Positions 44,945-59,000 of a DNA stretch of 64,000 nt are shown here, piece after piece (the first letter of the stretch is position 1; the number at the start of each line of letters is the position of its first letter). The notes beneath the pieces are model-generated. The model had not been told where the DNA came from and did no database searches. It saw nothing but the letters and a program-made list of their open reading frames with translations. Both the position numbers and the translations under genes were made by a program. This DNA is from Arachis hypogaea (Eukaryota > Streptophyta > Magnoliopsida > Fabales > Fabaceae): positions 127,685,518 to 127,749,517 of the forward strand of contig NC_092038.1 in NCBI RefSeq assembly GCF_003086295.3, given 5' to 3'.

Positions 44945-47715
44945 TGTAACACCCTACCACATTAAGCTTTACGCTTAAATCGTAAAACAGAGATTGTGTG
45001 GTATTATGACCTCTAAAATAAAATGAGTACACATAATAGTAGAAGAATTATAATATGCTAGGAGTCTTGAAGAAAGAGGAAACAAAAAATCGCGAAATAA
45101 AAGCGCAACGCTCAAGGTACGAGTTAACTTACGTGCTTAGAAAATCATAATTATCAAATATAAGATAACAGAAGTAGGAATAGAGTGCGAAAGAAACAAA
45201 ATAACAAGCTCCTAACTCAACCTGCGAAGTCAATACTGGCCGGAGGATATTTACACATATATACATACATATCCCAAAATCCAAAAGTACATATACACAA
45301 TCCTGCCTCTCCATAAACCTCTAGGAGGATCAAAAGAACAAGTTATGTGGAGAGAAAACTAAGTACATATATATACATCATAGCATAACAAAATAACCCT
45401 ATAACCACTCCGCTTCAAGAGTCTAGACGCCTAACAAGATGCCTCTTGACCTGCATCTAAAAAATAACAACATAGTATGGTATGAGAATCGGAGGTTCTC
45501 AATATGGTAAAGGTGCCACACACATAATATATAAGGTCATGGGAATGCCAGAGGCAATCCTAGAACGTCGACACTCAGATTATAGAGCTTAAAGTATTAA
45601 ACAAAAGCCATAAAAGGTGGTTTTCTAAGAATATTTAAACCTAACTTAACCTTAAATCTAAGTCCTATACTGCCCTTCCTCCATACCTCCAACTCCATCA
45701 CGTATTTTCACAGACATTTAAACAGATAAAGGCAAGCACACAAGAAAGTCACAAACACTGCAGGTAACAAGTACACATTTAACATGGCAAGTACATTTAG
45801 GCACACCCAATTAAAGCACAAGCAAGTAGTTCAAGTAATATGCATATGATGCACGCCTATCCTATGGCTGATGAGACTCATCTGTCGGTTATCCAGCCAA
45901 CCCGACAAGTCTGAATTGTCCTTAGACTGTCCTCTGACGTGCATCCCCAATAGTCTATGCATAGCTTTTTCTCAAATAATCAATATTGCTTAATGGGGAT
46001 AACATTCCCAGGAATTTATATAGTGGCCGGTCACACTTACGTCGTAGGGTCAACAGAGTATCGAGTTTTCAACCTGGTACACGTGGTGGTAAGCCACGAC
46101 ACTTAATCCAGGGAATTTCATATCTCAGATTATTCAAATTCATAAGCCATATAATTCAATTATAATTCATCAACATCCACATCATTCTCATTCGCATCTC
46201 ATTCATCATTATACGTCAATCATATTCAATCCTTATCCTTCATTATCACACCTCCCATTCCGTCCATCAATAGTTCCAATTCAAAACATAATTCATTCTT
46301 TTCTAAATAAATCAAGCTTAAAACATGCTCATTTTCTTAATAACTCTAAATCAAACTATATAACCTTTGAATCTAAATCTTTTTAAATAATCATATAAAC
46401 AATATCTCAAATTTTTTATAAAATTTCGACAGCATCTCCTCTAAAACCCAGACTTTGCCACCCTTTTCGGGTCCAAACCTGCTTTCTTTTCAATTCAACA
46501 TACCCTTCTTCATCATCATAACAGTCACCATAATAAATCTACCTTAGATCAATAATTATACTCATACAATATTCAAATCCAACAACCAAAATTCAGCTAA
46601 GGATCATAGTTCACTAATCCTGATCTTCTAACACAAAATACCTCATTATCACAACAACCTCCACAATAGTAATACCTCTAATCAATAATTTACCAAATCA
46701 TTAGTTAATCAACAAGCACCAAACCAACCATGTTCATCAACAATAACATTCAACCATAATTCTCTCCAAATTAACATAACAACATTCACCATCCAAAATT
46801 AATAACTAATTATCCAATAAACTTCAACCAAATATATTCATCGACAAATTACTAAATATTAAACATACACCTGTATTCCAACTTATCCTATGGTCATCTA
46901 GCCTAAGTTTTCACAGAACATTATATATTAAATGCAAAAAACCTAAACCATACCTTAGCCAATTCCCAAGTATTATTCCAAGACAATTTTCCTAAAAGAA
47001 CACAGCCCTCAAAACCTCAACTAATTCGCTTCCTCCAAGTTCCAATATTCACAATTTCAAGCTCCAATTATTTATTCACAACCTAATACACATTCATAAC
47101 ACATATATATCCACTTTAATACTCAAAGCTCAAATCCAATGAAATTAAAATAGAATTATCATATTCTCACCTTATCTAAGCTTCACATAAGCAAGAGTGA
47201 ACGTTTTTCTCAAGCTAATTGGATCCTAAAACATCAAAGAGTAAAGAAATTCAATATCTCCACTTAATTTTTCAAAAATTAGGAAAAAGGAGGCTGAAGT
47301 GAAATAGAAGATTACCTATGAAATTGTTCAGATAGAAACGAGAGCTCGACGCAGTGAACACGTGGCCATAAACGGTGCGGCGATCGGAGCTTGGACAGAG
47401 AAGTTATGGCAAATTGGTTTTACCGTCAACGTATGGGTTTCTCTCTTTTCCTCCCCTGGAAAGCTTCCTGCGTCATTATGAATGTGGGGAGAAGAAAGAG
47501 CCCGTGGCTCTCTTTTTAATTGCTGGGCTGGTTGGGCCCACGGGCCCAGTTCGGTCCCGTTCAATCGAATATTGAACCATTTTTTTCGAAATTGGTGTCA
47601 AAATTCTTGTTTCGATGAGATCTATCCTAATTTAATATTATATTTGTATTTCTAATATTTCTTATTAAAAACTAATTTATTGACTAATTATCTACTAATT
47701 TAATCGGGGTTTACA
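44945..47715 (+). mobile_element. Solo-LTR-like element (inner), plus orientation
   Basis: 2771 bp from TGTAACACCCTACCACA to CGGGGTTTACA, flanked by a perfect CAGAA duplication (44940-44944 and 47716-47720). Same family as the surrounding element: for example CATCTGTCGGTTAT at 45880 matches the inverted copy near 49640. No coding capacity for gag or pol. It inserted into the outer copy, so it is the younger event. Confidence 0.82.
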
Positions 47716-49309
47716 CAGAATGGTGAAGAGCAAGGGGGAAGAACAAAACCCTTGCTCTTGAAATTTCAACCAACGTAACTTTTGATCCGAAATTTGATTG
47801 ACAAGCCATCAGTGGCCACGCGTTCGTCTCGAAATTCTCTACAAAACCCACTCAACAATTTGATAAGAAACTCACTTTTCAATTTCTAATTCTCTCCTTC
47901 TCAATTTTCAAAATTCAATATGCTTCCATGTTGAATCTTGTCTAATTTCGGTATTTAGGTTTGAGTTAGCTTGCGAGTTTGTTGGATTTAGCTCACTTGA
48001 GTTTTGGACAAGGTAAGCTTACTCAATTTTTTTGTGAAATGTTGAATTAGTAAACACTATGTTGATTATAGTGAATATTATGATGTTAGATTGAAATTGG
48101 TTGTAGATTGGAGACAATTTGAGGAATTGAAAGCTTGAGGTCAAGTTTCGGAGACTGGATTTCGTTGGTGAAATTTTTGGATCTTGGAAACTTGTGGTAA
48201 GGAGGACCTTAAAGTGCTTTGTGGCTTTACAAGGAATCGGCCACGGTATAGTTTCAGTTTTTCGTAGATAATATATAATGTTTCGTGAAGACGTAGACTA
48301 GTTGACCATAGGATAAGTTGGAGTAGTTGGGTTCGTTATGGATTAGTGCTTTTTGGATGTACCTATTGAGCCATTTATGATAATGTGGTGAATTGTTAAT
48401 TGTTGATGAAGTTGATGATTGATGAATATTGATAATGAGTATTATGTTGTTAATTTATAATATTGTTGTTTGGATATGAATTTATGTGATTGAAATTGAT
48501 AAGGATTGAATATTGTTATGTTGAGAAAGGGGTAAAGAGGATATGGAAGGATTTTGGATGGACTTTGGGGTTGTTTTGGGTGAGAAATTCTAGTTTGAAA
48601 ATGAAAACTTTGAAGAATTGAGGTGTTAGTAATTTTTGGTAATAACAGATTTTTAGTGAACTTTACCGATCCATAACTTGAGTCTATTGGATTTACATGA
48701 AATCTATTTCAAATTAAAGATATTTTCAATAGCTTTAAAACGGTATACAATTAGAGAAAGTTATGAACGTCAAAAGTTATGTGCCAAAAACTGAATTCTC
48801 GAAGTTGTAGGAATTCTAGTGTGTGTGCGTACGCACAAGTTGGGAAGGACGCTCTATTGTGTGCATACGCACAAAACCTATATGTACACATTAACTCTGT
48901 TTTTCACGGTTTGACCTTCCCGGCAAGCTTGTAAACTTCTGAAACTATTATTTTGATGAAAATTCACTATTTTGAACTAATGAACAATTCTCTGATTTTC
49001 CAAACATCTAAAGATGATGACTAAAATTTATTAGTAAGGATTGAAGTAAGAGTTAGCGAGTGGAAGAAGTTAGAAATGGGCATTGGAGAAGTTGAATAAG
49101 GGGATACCTAATTTGATAAGAGTGGTGAAAGTAATGAATGAGATATAATGAGAATTGTGGTGATATTATGAGCTGATAATGAAGGAGTTGTGATTGTGAG
49201 GATGGATGAGTAATTCCCATCCAAGCTATGATTATGACTTTGAGATATTGAGATATGATTAATGATGAGAATTGAGTTTAATTATGGATAATTTTGAGAT
49301 GTCGAGTTA

Positions 49310-49585
49310 TGATTGTGAGGGTAGACAAGTAATTCCTATCCGAGCTATGTTTGTGAGTATAGACTATAGACGAGTAATTCCTATCCAATGTGTAATGTCA
49401 AGGGTAGACGAGCAATTCCTATCCGAAAATAGACGAGTAATTCCTATTCGAGTCCTGGCCTGTGCATAGACGAGTAATCCATATTCGGGTTAAGGATGTG
49501 GCACCTGCTTGGGTGGACGAGTAATGCCTACCACGATTTCGATGAAACACCAGCATGGGTGGACGAGTAATACCTATCCCGTGTT
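49310..49585. repeat. Short interspersed repeat cluster inside the outer LTR
   Basis: The core AGACGAGTAATTCCTATCC and close variants recur about eight times at irregular 20-60 base spacing. The corresponding part of the inner LTR does not show this amplification, so the cluster arose in one lineage. Confidence 0.75.
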
Positions 49586-50505
49586 GTGGTGTTCTGTCTA
49601 AGGTTAGCTACCAGGACATGTCGGATTGACTATATAACCGACAGATGAGATTCATCAGTCATAGGACAGGCATGCATCATATGCATTTGTGTGTTTTAGT
49701 TGATTGGGTAATAATTGGGCTTATCTGCGTGATTGTTTTGCTTACTTGCTAAATTGTTACCTGCTGTATTTGTACTCTACATGTTCTTGCTTTGTTTGTT
49801 TGTCTATCTATGATTTCACCGAAGATGAAAGTAAAGACGGAGAGATTTAGGGTTCTAGTTAAGTTTTAGTTAGGTTTAAGGAATTGGTTAAGTTTAGGAA
49901 GCCTTAGGGAACCATCCTAATTCATGATTTCCGTTTTAGTTATTTAAGATTTATAATATGATTGTCAGCATTTTAGGATTGCCTCTGATTTTTTCAGGGC
50001 CTTGTTTATTATATATGTGGACACCTTAACCATATTGAAAATCCATGGTTCTCACCCCATATGCTATTGTTGTTTTTCAGATGCAGATCGAGATGTACCT
50101 CAGTGAGCGTCTAGAGTTTTCTCTGCAAGCGAAGTTGGTTATCTTGGGATTACTATATTTTGTTTTATGCTTTGTATATATGTATATAGATTCTCCACCC
50201 TTCTATTTTATATTTTGTCCTTTCTAGAGGCTGACTTGGAGAAATAGGTATTTTGTAATATATTTGGGGTTACTCTTTTGGGTTATATATATGTATATGT
50301 ATATATTTGCTTTGGCCGGTTCTAACTTTGAGCCGGGTTAGAAGCCTTGCTATATATATATCTTTAGAATTCTTCTCTCATATTTTTCTCTTACGCAATT
50401 GATGTGATTTTTTGTTTAATGTTTTACTTAACTTTTCATCACAGGCTTCTAGTTAAAATTCCTTTCAACTATATATATATATATGTGATAGGGTATTACA
50501 TTTCT

Positions 50506-53007
50506 TCTGATATCAAAATAGAGTAGAACGTGTAAAATAGAATTAAGTATATAATTATAATTGAATCTTTACTCAATATGAAGTATAATTTTGGTTAAAT
50601 TGTTCATGGTGAATTATAAATGGGCCTTAAAATATTATTTATTATTAATTTTGTAATCGATGAGTTTGATAACCATTATTTCTATATTTTTATGATCAAA
50701 TTAATATTCTTCATCAATCTAATGTCTATATAGAATATTATCCATCTCTTAAAAAAGAAAATTCATCAACTTTTACACATTAATCTCTTATTTTATGTTT
50801 AGATATATTCATATGATTAGTGTTATAATGCCTAAATGTCTATAAATTATTCACTAATATTTTATATTTATAAAATTTTTATACCTCTTAAATACTTAAT
50901 AATTTAAGTATCCAAATATTTTTTGTAGGTACTAACCAATTGTGTTTTTTGGTGTTTAAGTTATATTCGCTCTATAAAAAAAGACATATTACAACATATT
51001 AAATAACGAGATATACTTTAAAAATTTATCCTCACAAAAATATTTGACATCTATTGTAGGACCAATAAACTAATTTTCTACTCTACCGAAATTTAAAAAA
51101 TTATATTCAAATACTTGAATCAATTTTTAAGTAATATTTATATGTTTTAGTAATTTATGTGTTCAAAAATTTTTTATTACTTAATTTCTATTCAAATATG
51201 AGATTGAGAATTTATAAAGGGTTTAGCTAATATGTATTTTAAAGACACATAATAAAATTATTATTAATAGAATGTTTTAAATATTTTTATTAATAAATAA
51301 AAAGTAAATATATTAAAAATTTAAGAATTATATGTAATTTTTCATTAAATGATGATTTTTCATAATTTTTAAAATATAGGATGATTTTTAAAATGTCAAA
51401 ATGATAAGAACAATTAATGATAAAATAACTGTAATCACCAGGAAAATTTGTGTTTTTTTAAAAGAAATTTAAAAAGTATAACCGTGTAAGAGTGATTTAT
51501 GTTTTTTTTAAGGCATAATCTCTATGGATGATTTGTACTTTTTTAAAAGAATTGCCAAAGACAAATTTTATTTTTCTAAAAAAGAAAAGCGATTCAGACG
51601 GAACAATTTGTGTTTTACTATATTTCGGCACATTGTTATTATACTATTTTGATACTAAATAAAAATTGTTATAATCAATTTTCTTAGATTTGTAAACACT
51701 TAATTTAGTTCATTTCTATTTTCTGGAAAAATAAGTAATTTTTGTCAAAAAAAATGGGACATTTAGACTCTTAACAAAATTATTTTGGAATAATATGATC
51801 CATCTATTAAAAAATTTGCTAAATTGTAATGAAATTAGTTTTGTAGAGTTTTATTGGTAATTGGTGGAAATTTTAAACTATTAATAAATTTATTTTTAAA
51901 AAATATCTTTACTCGTGATGGTTAAGTGGAGAAAGACCGTTACCAAAAATAATACCGTTACAAAAAATAATATCGTACACAAGAAGAAAAAGTAATTATA
52001 ATACGAAAATCTTTCAAGAAAAAGATAGCATTGAAAAAATGAAAAAAATTATATCGTACACAAGAAAAAAAGTAATTATAATACAAAAATATTTCAAAAA
52101 AATGATAACGTTGTAGAAAAGATGAAAAAAAATGATAATGTTGTTGTTAGTAAAGGAGATAATAAATGATATGATATAATTACATAATTGAAATAATAAA
52201 GACAGGAATTATAACGATGATAAAAAGGATGATAATAATAGTAATAATAGTTAATTCTATTATAAAAAAATTATGTAAAATTTAAAATTTTAAACAAATT
52301 ATTAGGCCATCACTTTTACTTGCTCTGGTGCTTTATTCATACAATTTGGGTGTGACCAAATAAGCTCTTCAACCTGTCTTAACTAATACCTCAATATAGT
52401 TTTTATTCGTGTTTTGATCTTTTTATTCACAAAATAAAGAATAAAAAATGAGAATAGAGTTTTTTTTTTCCTTTTTTGAAAAGAAATCTTTGACAAACAC
52501 TGTCTTTGATTGAAAAAAAAAAAAAGGCACTTTGTCTTTGTCTCTTCTGGAGATTTCTTGCATTGGCAGCAGCAACTTTAGAATCACACATCCCCCACTC
52601 ATTCAGTACCATAACACAAACCTCAGCCAATAAACAAAAATTTAATTAATAAAAGAGGACGAGAGAGGAAATAGCCCCAAAAACATTGACGCCATCTCTC
52701 AATAAAACAATCAATTCCTGATCCATCAAATTCAAACCTACCCTACACATTGCAGTATTGCACAACACAAAAACCCTAACTTCAGAATCCCCCTTTTTTA
52801 ATTAACCAATTATAATAAAAAAACCCCCACTCTCTTGCATTCAACACTTTCAAGCACAAACACACTAACCCCACTACACACACTCTATTTCTTTCTCTCT
52901 CTAACTAGATTTTCAACAGTGTACCTGTCGCCTTCAATTGCAACTTTCTACCACTAACCCCTTTCCCTTTCCCCATTGGGCATTATAAAAATTAGGGCTT
53001 TTTGGGT
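50506..53007. other. AT-rich intergenic DNA and MED16 promoter/leader
   Basis: 50.5-52.3 kb is AT-rich with no gene, apart from a tandem duplication at 51970. About 52640-53007 carries CT-rich stretches, including TTTCTTTCTCTCTCTAAC near 52888, and is probably the promoter and 5' UTR of MED16. Confidence 0.5.
51970..52136. repeat. Tandem duplication, about 83-bp unit
   Basis: Two adjacent copies share ATATCGTACACAAGAA and AAAGTAATTATAATAC, with scattered differences, in AT-rich intergenic DNA. Confidence 0.8.
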
Positions 53008-56000
53008 ATGAATCAAGTTGCTGGGACTAACGACCCAGAGGGCGAGCCCGTGGCTCAGTCTCAAGAACCGGTTTCAAAGGGTTCCGAAAAGTCTGAATCG
53101 ATCACTGTCAGTGGTGAAGATCAAGAGGTGGCGCCACCTGAGGACAAGGTTCCCATGGCCGTGGACCATCCAATAGACGAAGAACCGGTTGGTCCCGCCA
53201 CCGTTTTCTGCATCACGCTGAAGCAAACGAAGTCGAATTTACTCCACAAGATGAGTGTCCCTGAACTATGTCGCAATTTCAGGTCTGTTGCGCTTTCTTG
53301 GGCAACCCAATTTATTGGAAATCTTGAAGGTTTTTTATTTAGTTTTCTTTCTTTCTTTCTTTATTGGGGTTCCTGAATTTGCAACTTCATTGATTCTAGA
53401 TGGTACAATTCTCACCTTCTCCAGTTCCACTTGATGACAATGTTTGGTAAAGTAGTGTTTTCGATATATAGGATTCTTGGACTAGTTAGGGTCAATGAGT
53501 AGTTGAAGCTTGGAATTCATCACGTGGCACAGCTTTTCTTAATTTATGCTCGTTACAAGCTAATGACATCATCCAGGGGGGGGGGGGGTAGTTAGCGAGC
53601 TAATTTACTAAATTTAGATGGTTGATAGTGGTTTCAAAGTCAATATTTTTCGGTACAATCAATTTGTTTATGATCTATTTTTTCTTGCAGTGCTGTTTCT
53701 TGGTGTGGAAAACTCAATGCAATAGCTTGTGCAGCTGAAACGTGTGCAAGAATCCCAAGGTTTGTGTGTGTGTGTGTGTGTGTTTCATTATTATCCATTT
53801 GGACATTTCCTGCCCGGAATTCATAGACCACGTGCTAGATTTTTCATTTAAGAGCAAGAATGACTGTGTATACAAATACTAATTGGAGGAAAACTTAAGA
53901 ACCTGTAAAATTTGTTCAAACCTTACATTTTTAAAATATATAATTCTTTAAAACATGCCATCTTACCCTTCTCAATCATATGTTGATTCCATTTTTATTA
54001 CACTGGTGTACTGACGCGCAAGTGTTTGCTTTTGTTGACAATTTGTAATTTTTAGTGCTTATTTGTAATTTTCTTACTTATCATTTTTTTAGTTCAACTG
54101 CAAATCCACCATTTTGGATTCCAATACACATTGTAATCCCAGAGAGGCCGACCGAGTGTGCAGTGTTCAATGTCATAGCAGGTATCTTGATGTCATTGCT
54201 TAGTTTCTATTATCTTGAAAGATGTATTTTTTTAGCCGCATGTATTGCCAACTAGCTATGCAGTTTGCGATTAGATTTGTTAGGGCCTGTATCAGATGAC
54301 AACTTTTTGTTATGTTCTTTTGGTTTCAAAAATATTCTGTTTTCTTGATTTCAATACTGAAGTGGTACATTGTTTTTGTTCAGTTCTGGTTCTGGATTTC
54401 AAGTTTCTGTTACAAAAATGGTGCAAATATGAAATGTAATGAAAACTATATAATATTTCTATAATAGCTGTTAAAACAAGAACTACTTGAAATTTTTTCT
54501 GAAATCAAACTTAGTTGTTCTTTTGGACATGTCATTGGTTATGTTTCATCTGCAGATTCTCCTCGTGATTCTGTCCAGTTTATAGAATGGTCCCCGACCT
54601 CTTGTCCCCGTGCATTACTGATTGCAAATTTCCATGGGAGGGTAACTATTTGGACTCAACCTTCTCAAGTAAGTAAGAACTATCCTTATCATTCCTACGG
54701 ATACTCTATTGTCTTCTTTCTTTTCTTTTCCCCTTTTTTTTGTTTTTTTGTTTTTTTGTTTTTGTTTTTTTGTTGGGGGGGGGGGGGGGGATAAAAGAAG
54801 AATGCTATAAACATAATAAAAGAGAAAAAGCAAGAAAAAAGAAAAGCTCTGAAGGAAGCTCCTATCAAATATTAAGTGCATCTTTTCTGTTCATCATAAA
54901 TACGAGTAATTTATCATTGGTTTTCCAGTTGTAAGAGATAACTAGAGTTTTCTATTTGCATGCAATATTAATGTTACCAAATTTACTTAGACTTCATAAT
55001 TTCTAGTCAAATTCCGTTTATGTAAGGGAGACCTCGCTATGCATTATGTGGCTTAGGCACTTAGCTTCACAAAATAGCTAATGTAATTGATTTAGCACTT
55101 GTAGCTATTAGTTGGTTGATTGTCTCTGCACCTTAAACTTTTCCTGACTTGTCTTTTATACATATTTGCTTGTGTTGTATGTTTGTTTCTCTGATAGTAT
55201 GTCCATTTAGGGGCCACCTAATCTTGTACGTGATACTAGCTGCTGGCAGCGTGAGCATGAATGGCGGCAAGATATTGCAGTTGTTACAAAGTGGCTATCT
55301 GGGGTGTCTCCGGTATGTGCGTTTAACTAGTCTTCTGAAAATGTTGTATTCAAACTCTCTGTAAATTTCTTTTGATAAATGATAATGTATTCTAATTTGC
55401 CATGTGTATGAGTATGACTTTACCCTTGAACCTAGGTTATTTTCACTCTGTCCTCAGTGTCCATTATTCTGTAGGATAGATAATAGTTTCAAATTCCATA
55501 ATGAATTCGCTATTTTATTTTGCAAAATGATCTTAAGTATCAGTTGAGAGATTGTTAGAATAAATTATTCACCAATTAGAATTTTTGTGCCTTTCTGTTG
55601 TTTACCCTTTAAATTGACAAAGGTAATGTAGTTTGGTTTCTCTTATTACTATACCTTCTCTTCTGGTATGTTCTTCTTGTGTGATTAATAATTAATTTCT
55701 TCCATACTGTATTACTGTTGATCCCATGCATAGCATGTAAGGATGCTCTTGACGAGTTTCCGTATCAATTTCTCGCAAGATTCTCTCATATTGAGTTGTT
55801 TCTTTAGTTATATTGTTCATTCTGTCTGTCTGTACTTCTGCGGAGTTTCTATTTCTTGATTAAATGACTATCGAATATATCTGATGATATTTTTTTATAA
55901 AAATAGAAAAACGAAAAATTGTGTGCAGATCTTTTTACCGATCTTGAGTGATTTCTTTTTGTACCATATTTAAAAATTGAGTAGTTGCTAATCTAGAGTG

Positions 56001-59000
56001 GTTTGAATGGAGCACAACTATCATCAGTTACTTCTTTTCTAATCTGTGCAATTTGCAAAAATCAGTATAGGTGGCTTTCATCCAAGTCTAGTGCTCCTGC
56101 CACTTCAAAGTCAACATTTGAGGAGAAGTTTCTTTCACAGCAATCTCAAACTTCAGGTCACCTATCTTGTTTTCATTCTTTTTCTTTTTGGGTACATTGG
56201 GGATGGGACAATTGACTTCAAGGAGTACAGAATGTCCCCACAACAATTCCTCCAAGCTTTAGAATTTTTGCCACAAGTCACTCTTCAGTTTGATGGTTTA
56301 ACCTATTTTATTTTAAAGTGTGAATTCGAGCTTCTCAAGTTTATATCTTTTAAATTATCTTAAAGTTACATTTTAGGTGCCATGCCTAACAGTGGAGGAG
56401 AGTTGTGGCATGGTGGAGGATTGAAGCTCCAACATTGTTATTCCACCAATGTTTTAACCACTTGAGTCAATTTAGTTACATTTACTTGTTATAGTCTATT
56501 CAGGGATTGGGTGATGGTCTGGTACTATCACAAATTTTGTATGGTGATAATGATAGTTATGATGGCTAATGCCATGATGATGATGAGTGAAATTTCTTTT
56601 CTCCATTTAGTCGCATATTTGTTGGCAACTCGTTATATGTGTAGTCAGCTTTATGTTATATGGCAGTATTATTCTCCTATATCTAATGCATGCAGTTGTT
56701 CTCATTTCAGCTAGATGGCCCAATTTTCTCTGTGTCTGTTCTGTGTTCTCATCAGGCTCAGTTCAGCTTCATTGGGCCCAGTGGCCTCCTAGTCAGAATG
56801 GTGCAACGCCTAAGTGGTTTTGCACTAGTAAAGGACTCTTGGGTTGTGGGCCCAGTGGCATTATGGCTGGTGATGCTATCATAACAGACAGTGGCGCCAT
56901 GCATGTAGCAGGTGTACCAATTGTTAATCCATCCACCATTGTTGTTTGGGAAGTCACTCCTGGACCTGGAAATGGTTTCCAAGTAACTCCGAAGACAAGT
57001 ACTACTTGTGGTGTTCCACCTCTTAGCCCACCCAATTGGGCTGGCTTTGCTCCTTTAGCTGGATATTTGTTTAGTTGGCAAGATTATCTATTATCTGAAG
57101 CAAAGCAAGGGAGAAAACAGACAGAACAAAACCTTGGTGATGCCGTACCCCTATACTGTTCACCAGTTTCAAATTTTTCAGCATATGTGAGTCCCGAAGC
57201 TGCAGCTCAATCTGCAGCCACCACTACATGGGGTTCTGGTGTAACAGCAGTGGCTTTTGATCCTACACGTGGTGGTTCTGTCATAGCCGTTGTGATTGTT
57301 GAGGGTATGAAGTTGATTCTGTTTTATTTTTCACCTGAAAGCAAGTTTCAGATTGTTCTATGCTATGGTGTGCTTACATCTGAAAATGACACACCACAAA
57401 TCTTTACTAGTAACATGCTAAAAGATTACAGCTGATTTGTGCTAATTTGCCTTGGAATCTGGTGTTTATTAGTTAAACATATAAAGTAACCCTTGTGTTG
57501 TGTTCAATCCCATCTCTTGTCTGCTGAAAAATCAATTAAGCTGTTATGAAACAAAATAATTTGAAGATAACAAGAAGATAAATTTGAATGTCAAATTACT
57601 TTCTAGTGGAACAGATAGAAGGTATACCAAGTCCCCTTCCCCTTTGACACAGTGGTACCAGTCTCGCACTATTCATTCCTAGGTAAAGCTAATATTATTG
57701 TGTGTGGATAATCCAGAAGTATCTATATATACCTCTATTCTGTGATAGCTATGCTGTGATGCATATTTATCTGAATTTTATGATAGGTTTCATTCCTTTG
57801 CACTGGTAGTTGAACCAAGACATTGACAAATAATTGATTTACTTGCACAGGACAGTACATGTCGCCATATGATCCAGATGAGGGCCCATCAATTACAGGG
57901 TGGAGAGTGCAACGCTGGGAGTCATCTTTACAACATGTTGTTCTGCATCCTATATTTGGGAACCCTACGTCTAGTATGGGTGGACAACCCCCTATGCAAA
58001 CTGTCTGGCAGTCCAAAGTGGACCTAAGCATAGCACCAACAAATGATTTCAAGAATCATCAGGCATCTTCAATTGGAGTGGCTTCTGATGTGCAAAAGAC
58101 ATTTGACTCTGGTTCTGATAAATCAAAAATGGTCAATTTTGATCCATTCGATCTACCAAGTGATGTTAGGACACTTGCCCGAGTTGTTTACTCTGCTCAT
58201 GGTGGTGAAATTGCCATTGCTTTTCTTCGGGGTGGTGTCCATGTCTTTTCTGGTCCAAATTTTGCACCTGTGGACAACTATCAGATTAATGTTGGATCTG
58301 CAATTGCTGCTCCTGCATTTTCTTCAACTAGCTGTTGTTCAGCTTCTGTTTGGCATGACACTATCAAAGACCGTACAGTATTGAGAATAGTTCGGGTTCT
58401 TCCTCCTGCTATTCCTGTTAGTCAAGCCAAGGCCAATTCATCGACTTGGGAGCGTGCAATTGCTGAAAGGTGATTTCGAAAATCCCTTTTAGTAAGCATC
58501 TTAACTATTTACTAATTGTACAACAAACAACAACAAAGCCTTATCCCACTAAGTGGGGTCGGCTACATGAATCAAACGACGCCATTGTGCTCTGTCATGT
58601 ATCATGTCTACAGAGAGACCGTTTACATGTAGATCTCGTTTGACCACCTCATGGATGGTCTTCTTAGGTCTTCCTCTGCCTTTCGCCCTTTGTCCATCTT
58701 CCATCTCATCCACCCTCCTGACTGGATGTTCTATCGGTCTTCTTCTCACATGTCCAAACCACCTGAGACGCGATTCAACCATCTTTTCCACAATGGGTGC
58801 TACTCCAACTCTCTCCCTTATATCTTCATTCCTTATTTTATCCAATCGCGTGTGACCACTCATCCATCTCAACATCTTCATCTCTGCCACACTCAGCTTA
58901 TGTTCGTGCTCTCCTTTAGCCGCCCAACACTCCGTACCATACAGCATAGCCGGTCTTATAGCGGTGCGATAGAATTTACCTTTAAGTTTTAAAGGCACTT

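Larger units (their letters stand above)
44692..50500 (-). mobile_element. Solo-LTR-like element (outer), minus orientation, with nested insertion
   Basis: On the minus strand it runs TGTAATACCCTATCACA (right end, 50500) to GATTTACA (left end, 44692). It is flanked by TTTCT on both sides (44687-44691 and 50501-50505). Without the nested element and its duplication it is about 3.03 kb. TG...CA ends and a 5-bp duplication are the marks of an LTR; no gag/pol is found, so it is most likely a solo LTR of a long-LTR (probably Ty3-type) element. It is related along its length to the nested element in opposite orientation, so the locus looks like a large imperfect palindrome. Confidence 0.8.

Noticed and set aside
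44945..50500. A single MULE-like element with very long inverted repeats
   Set aside because: Two separate 5-bp duplications (TTTCT and CAGAA) and TG...CA ends show two nested LTR-type insertions instead.
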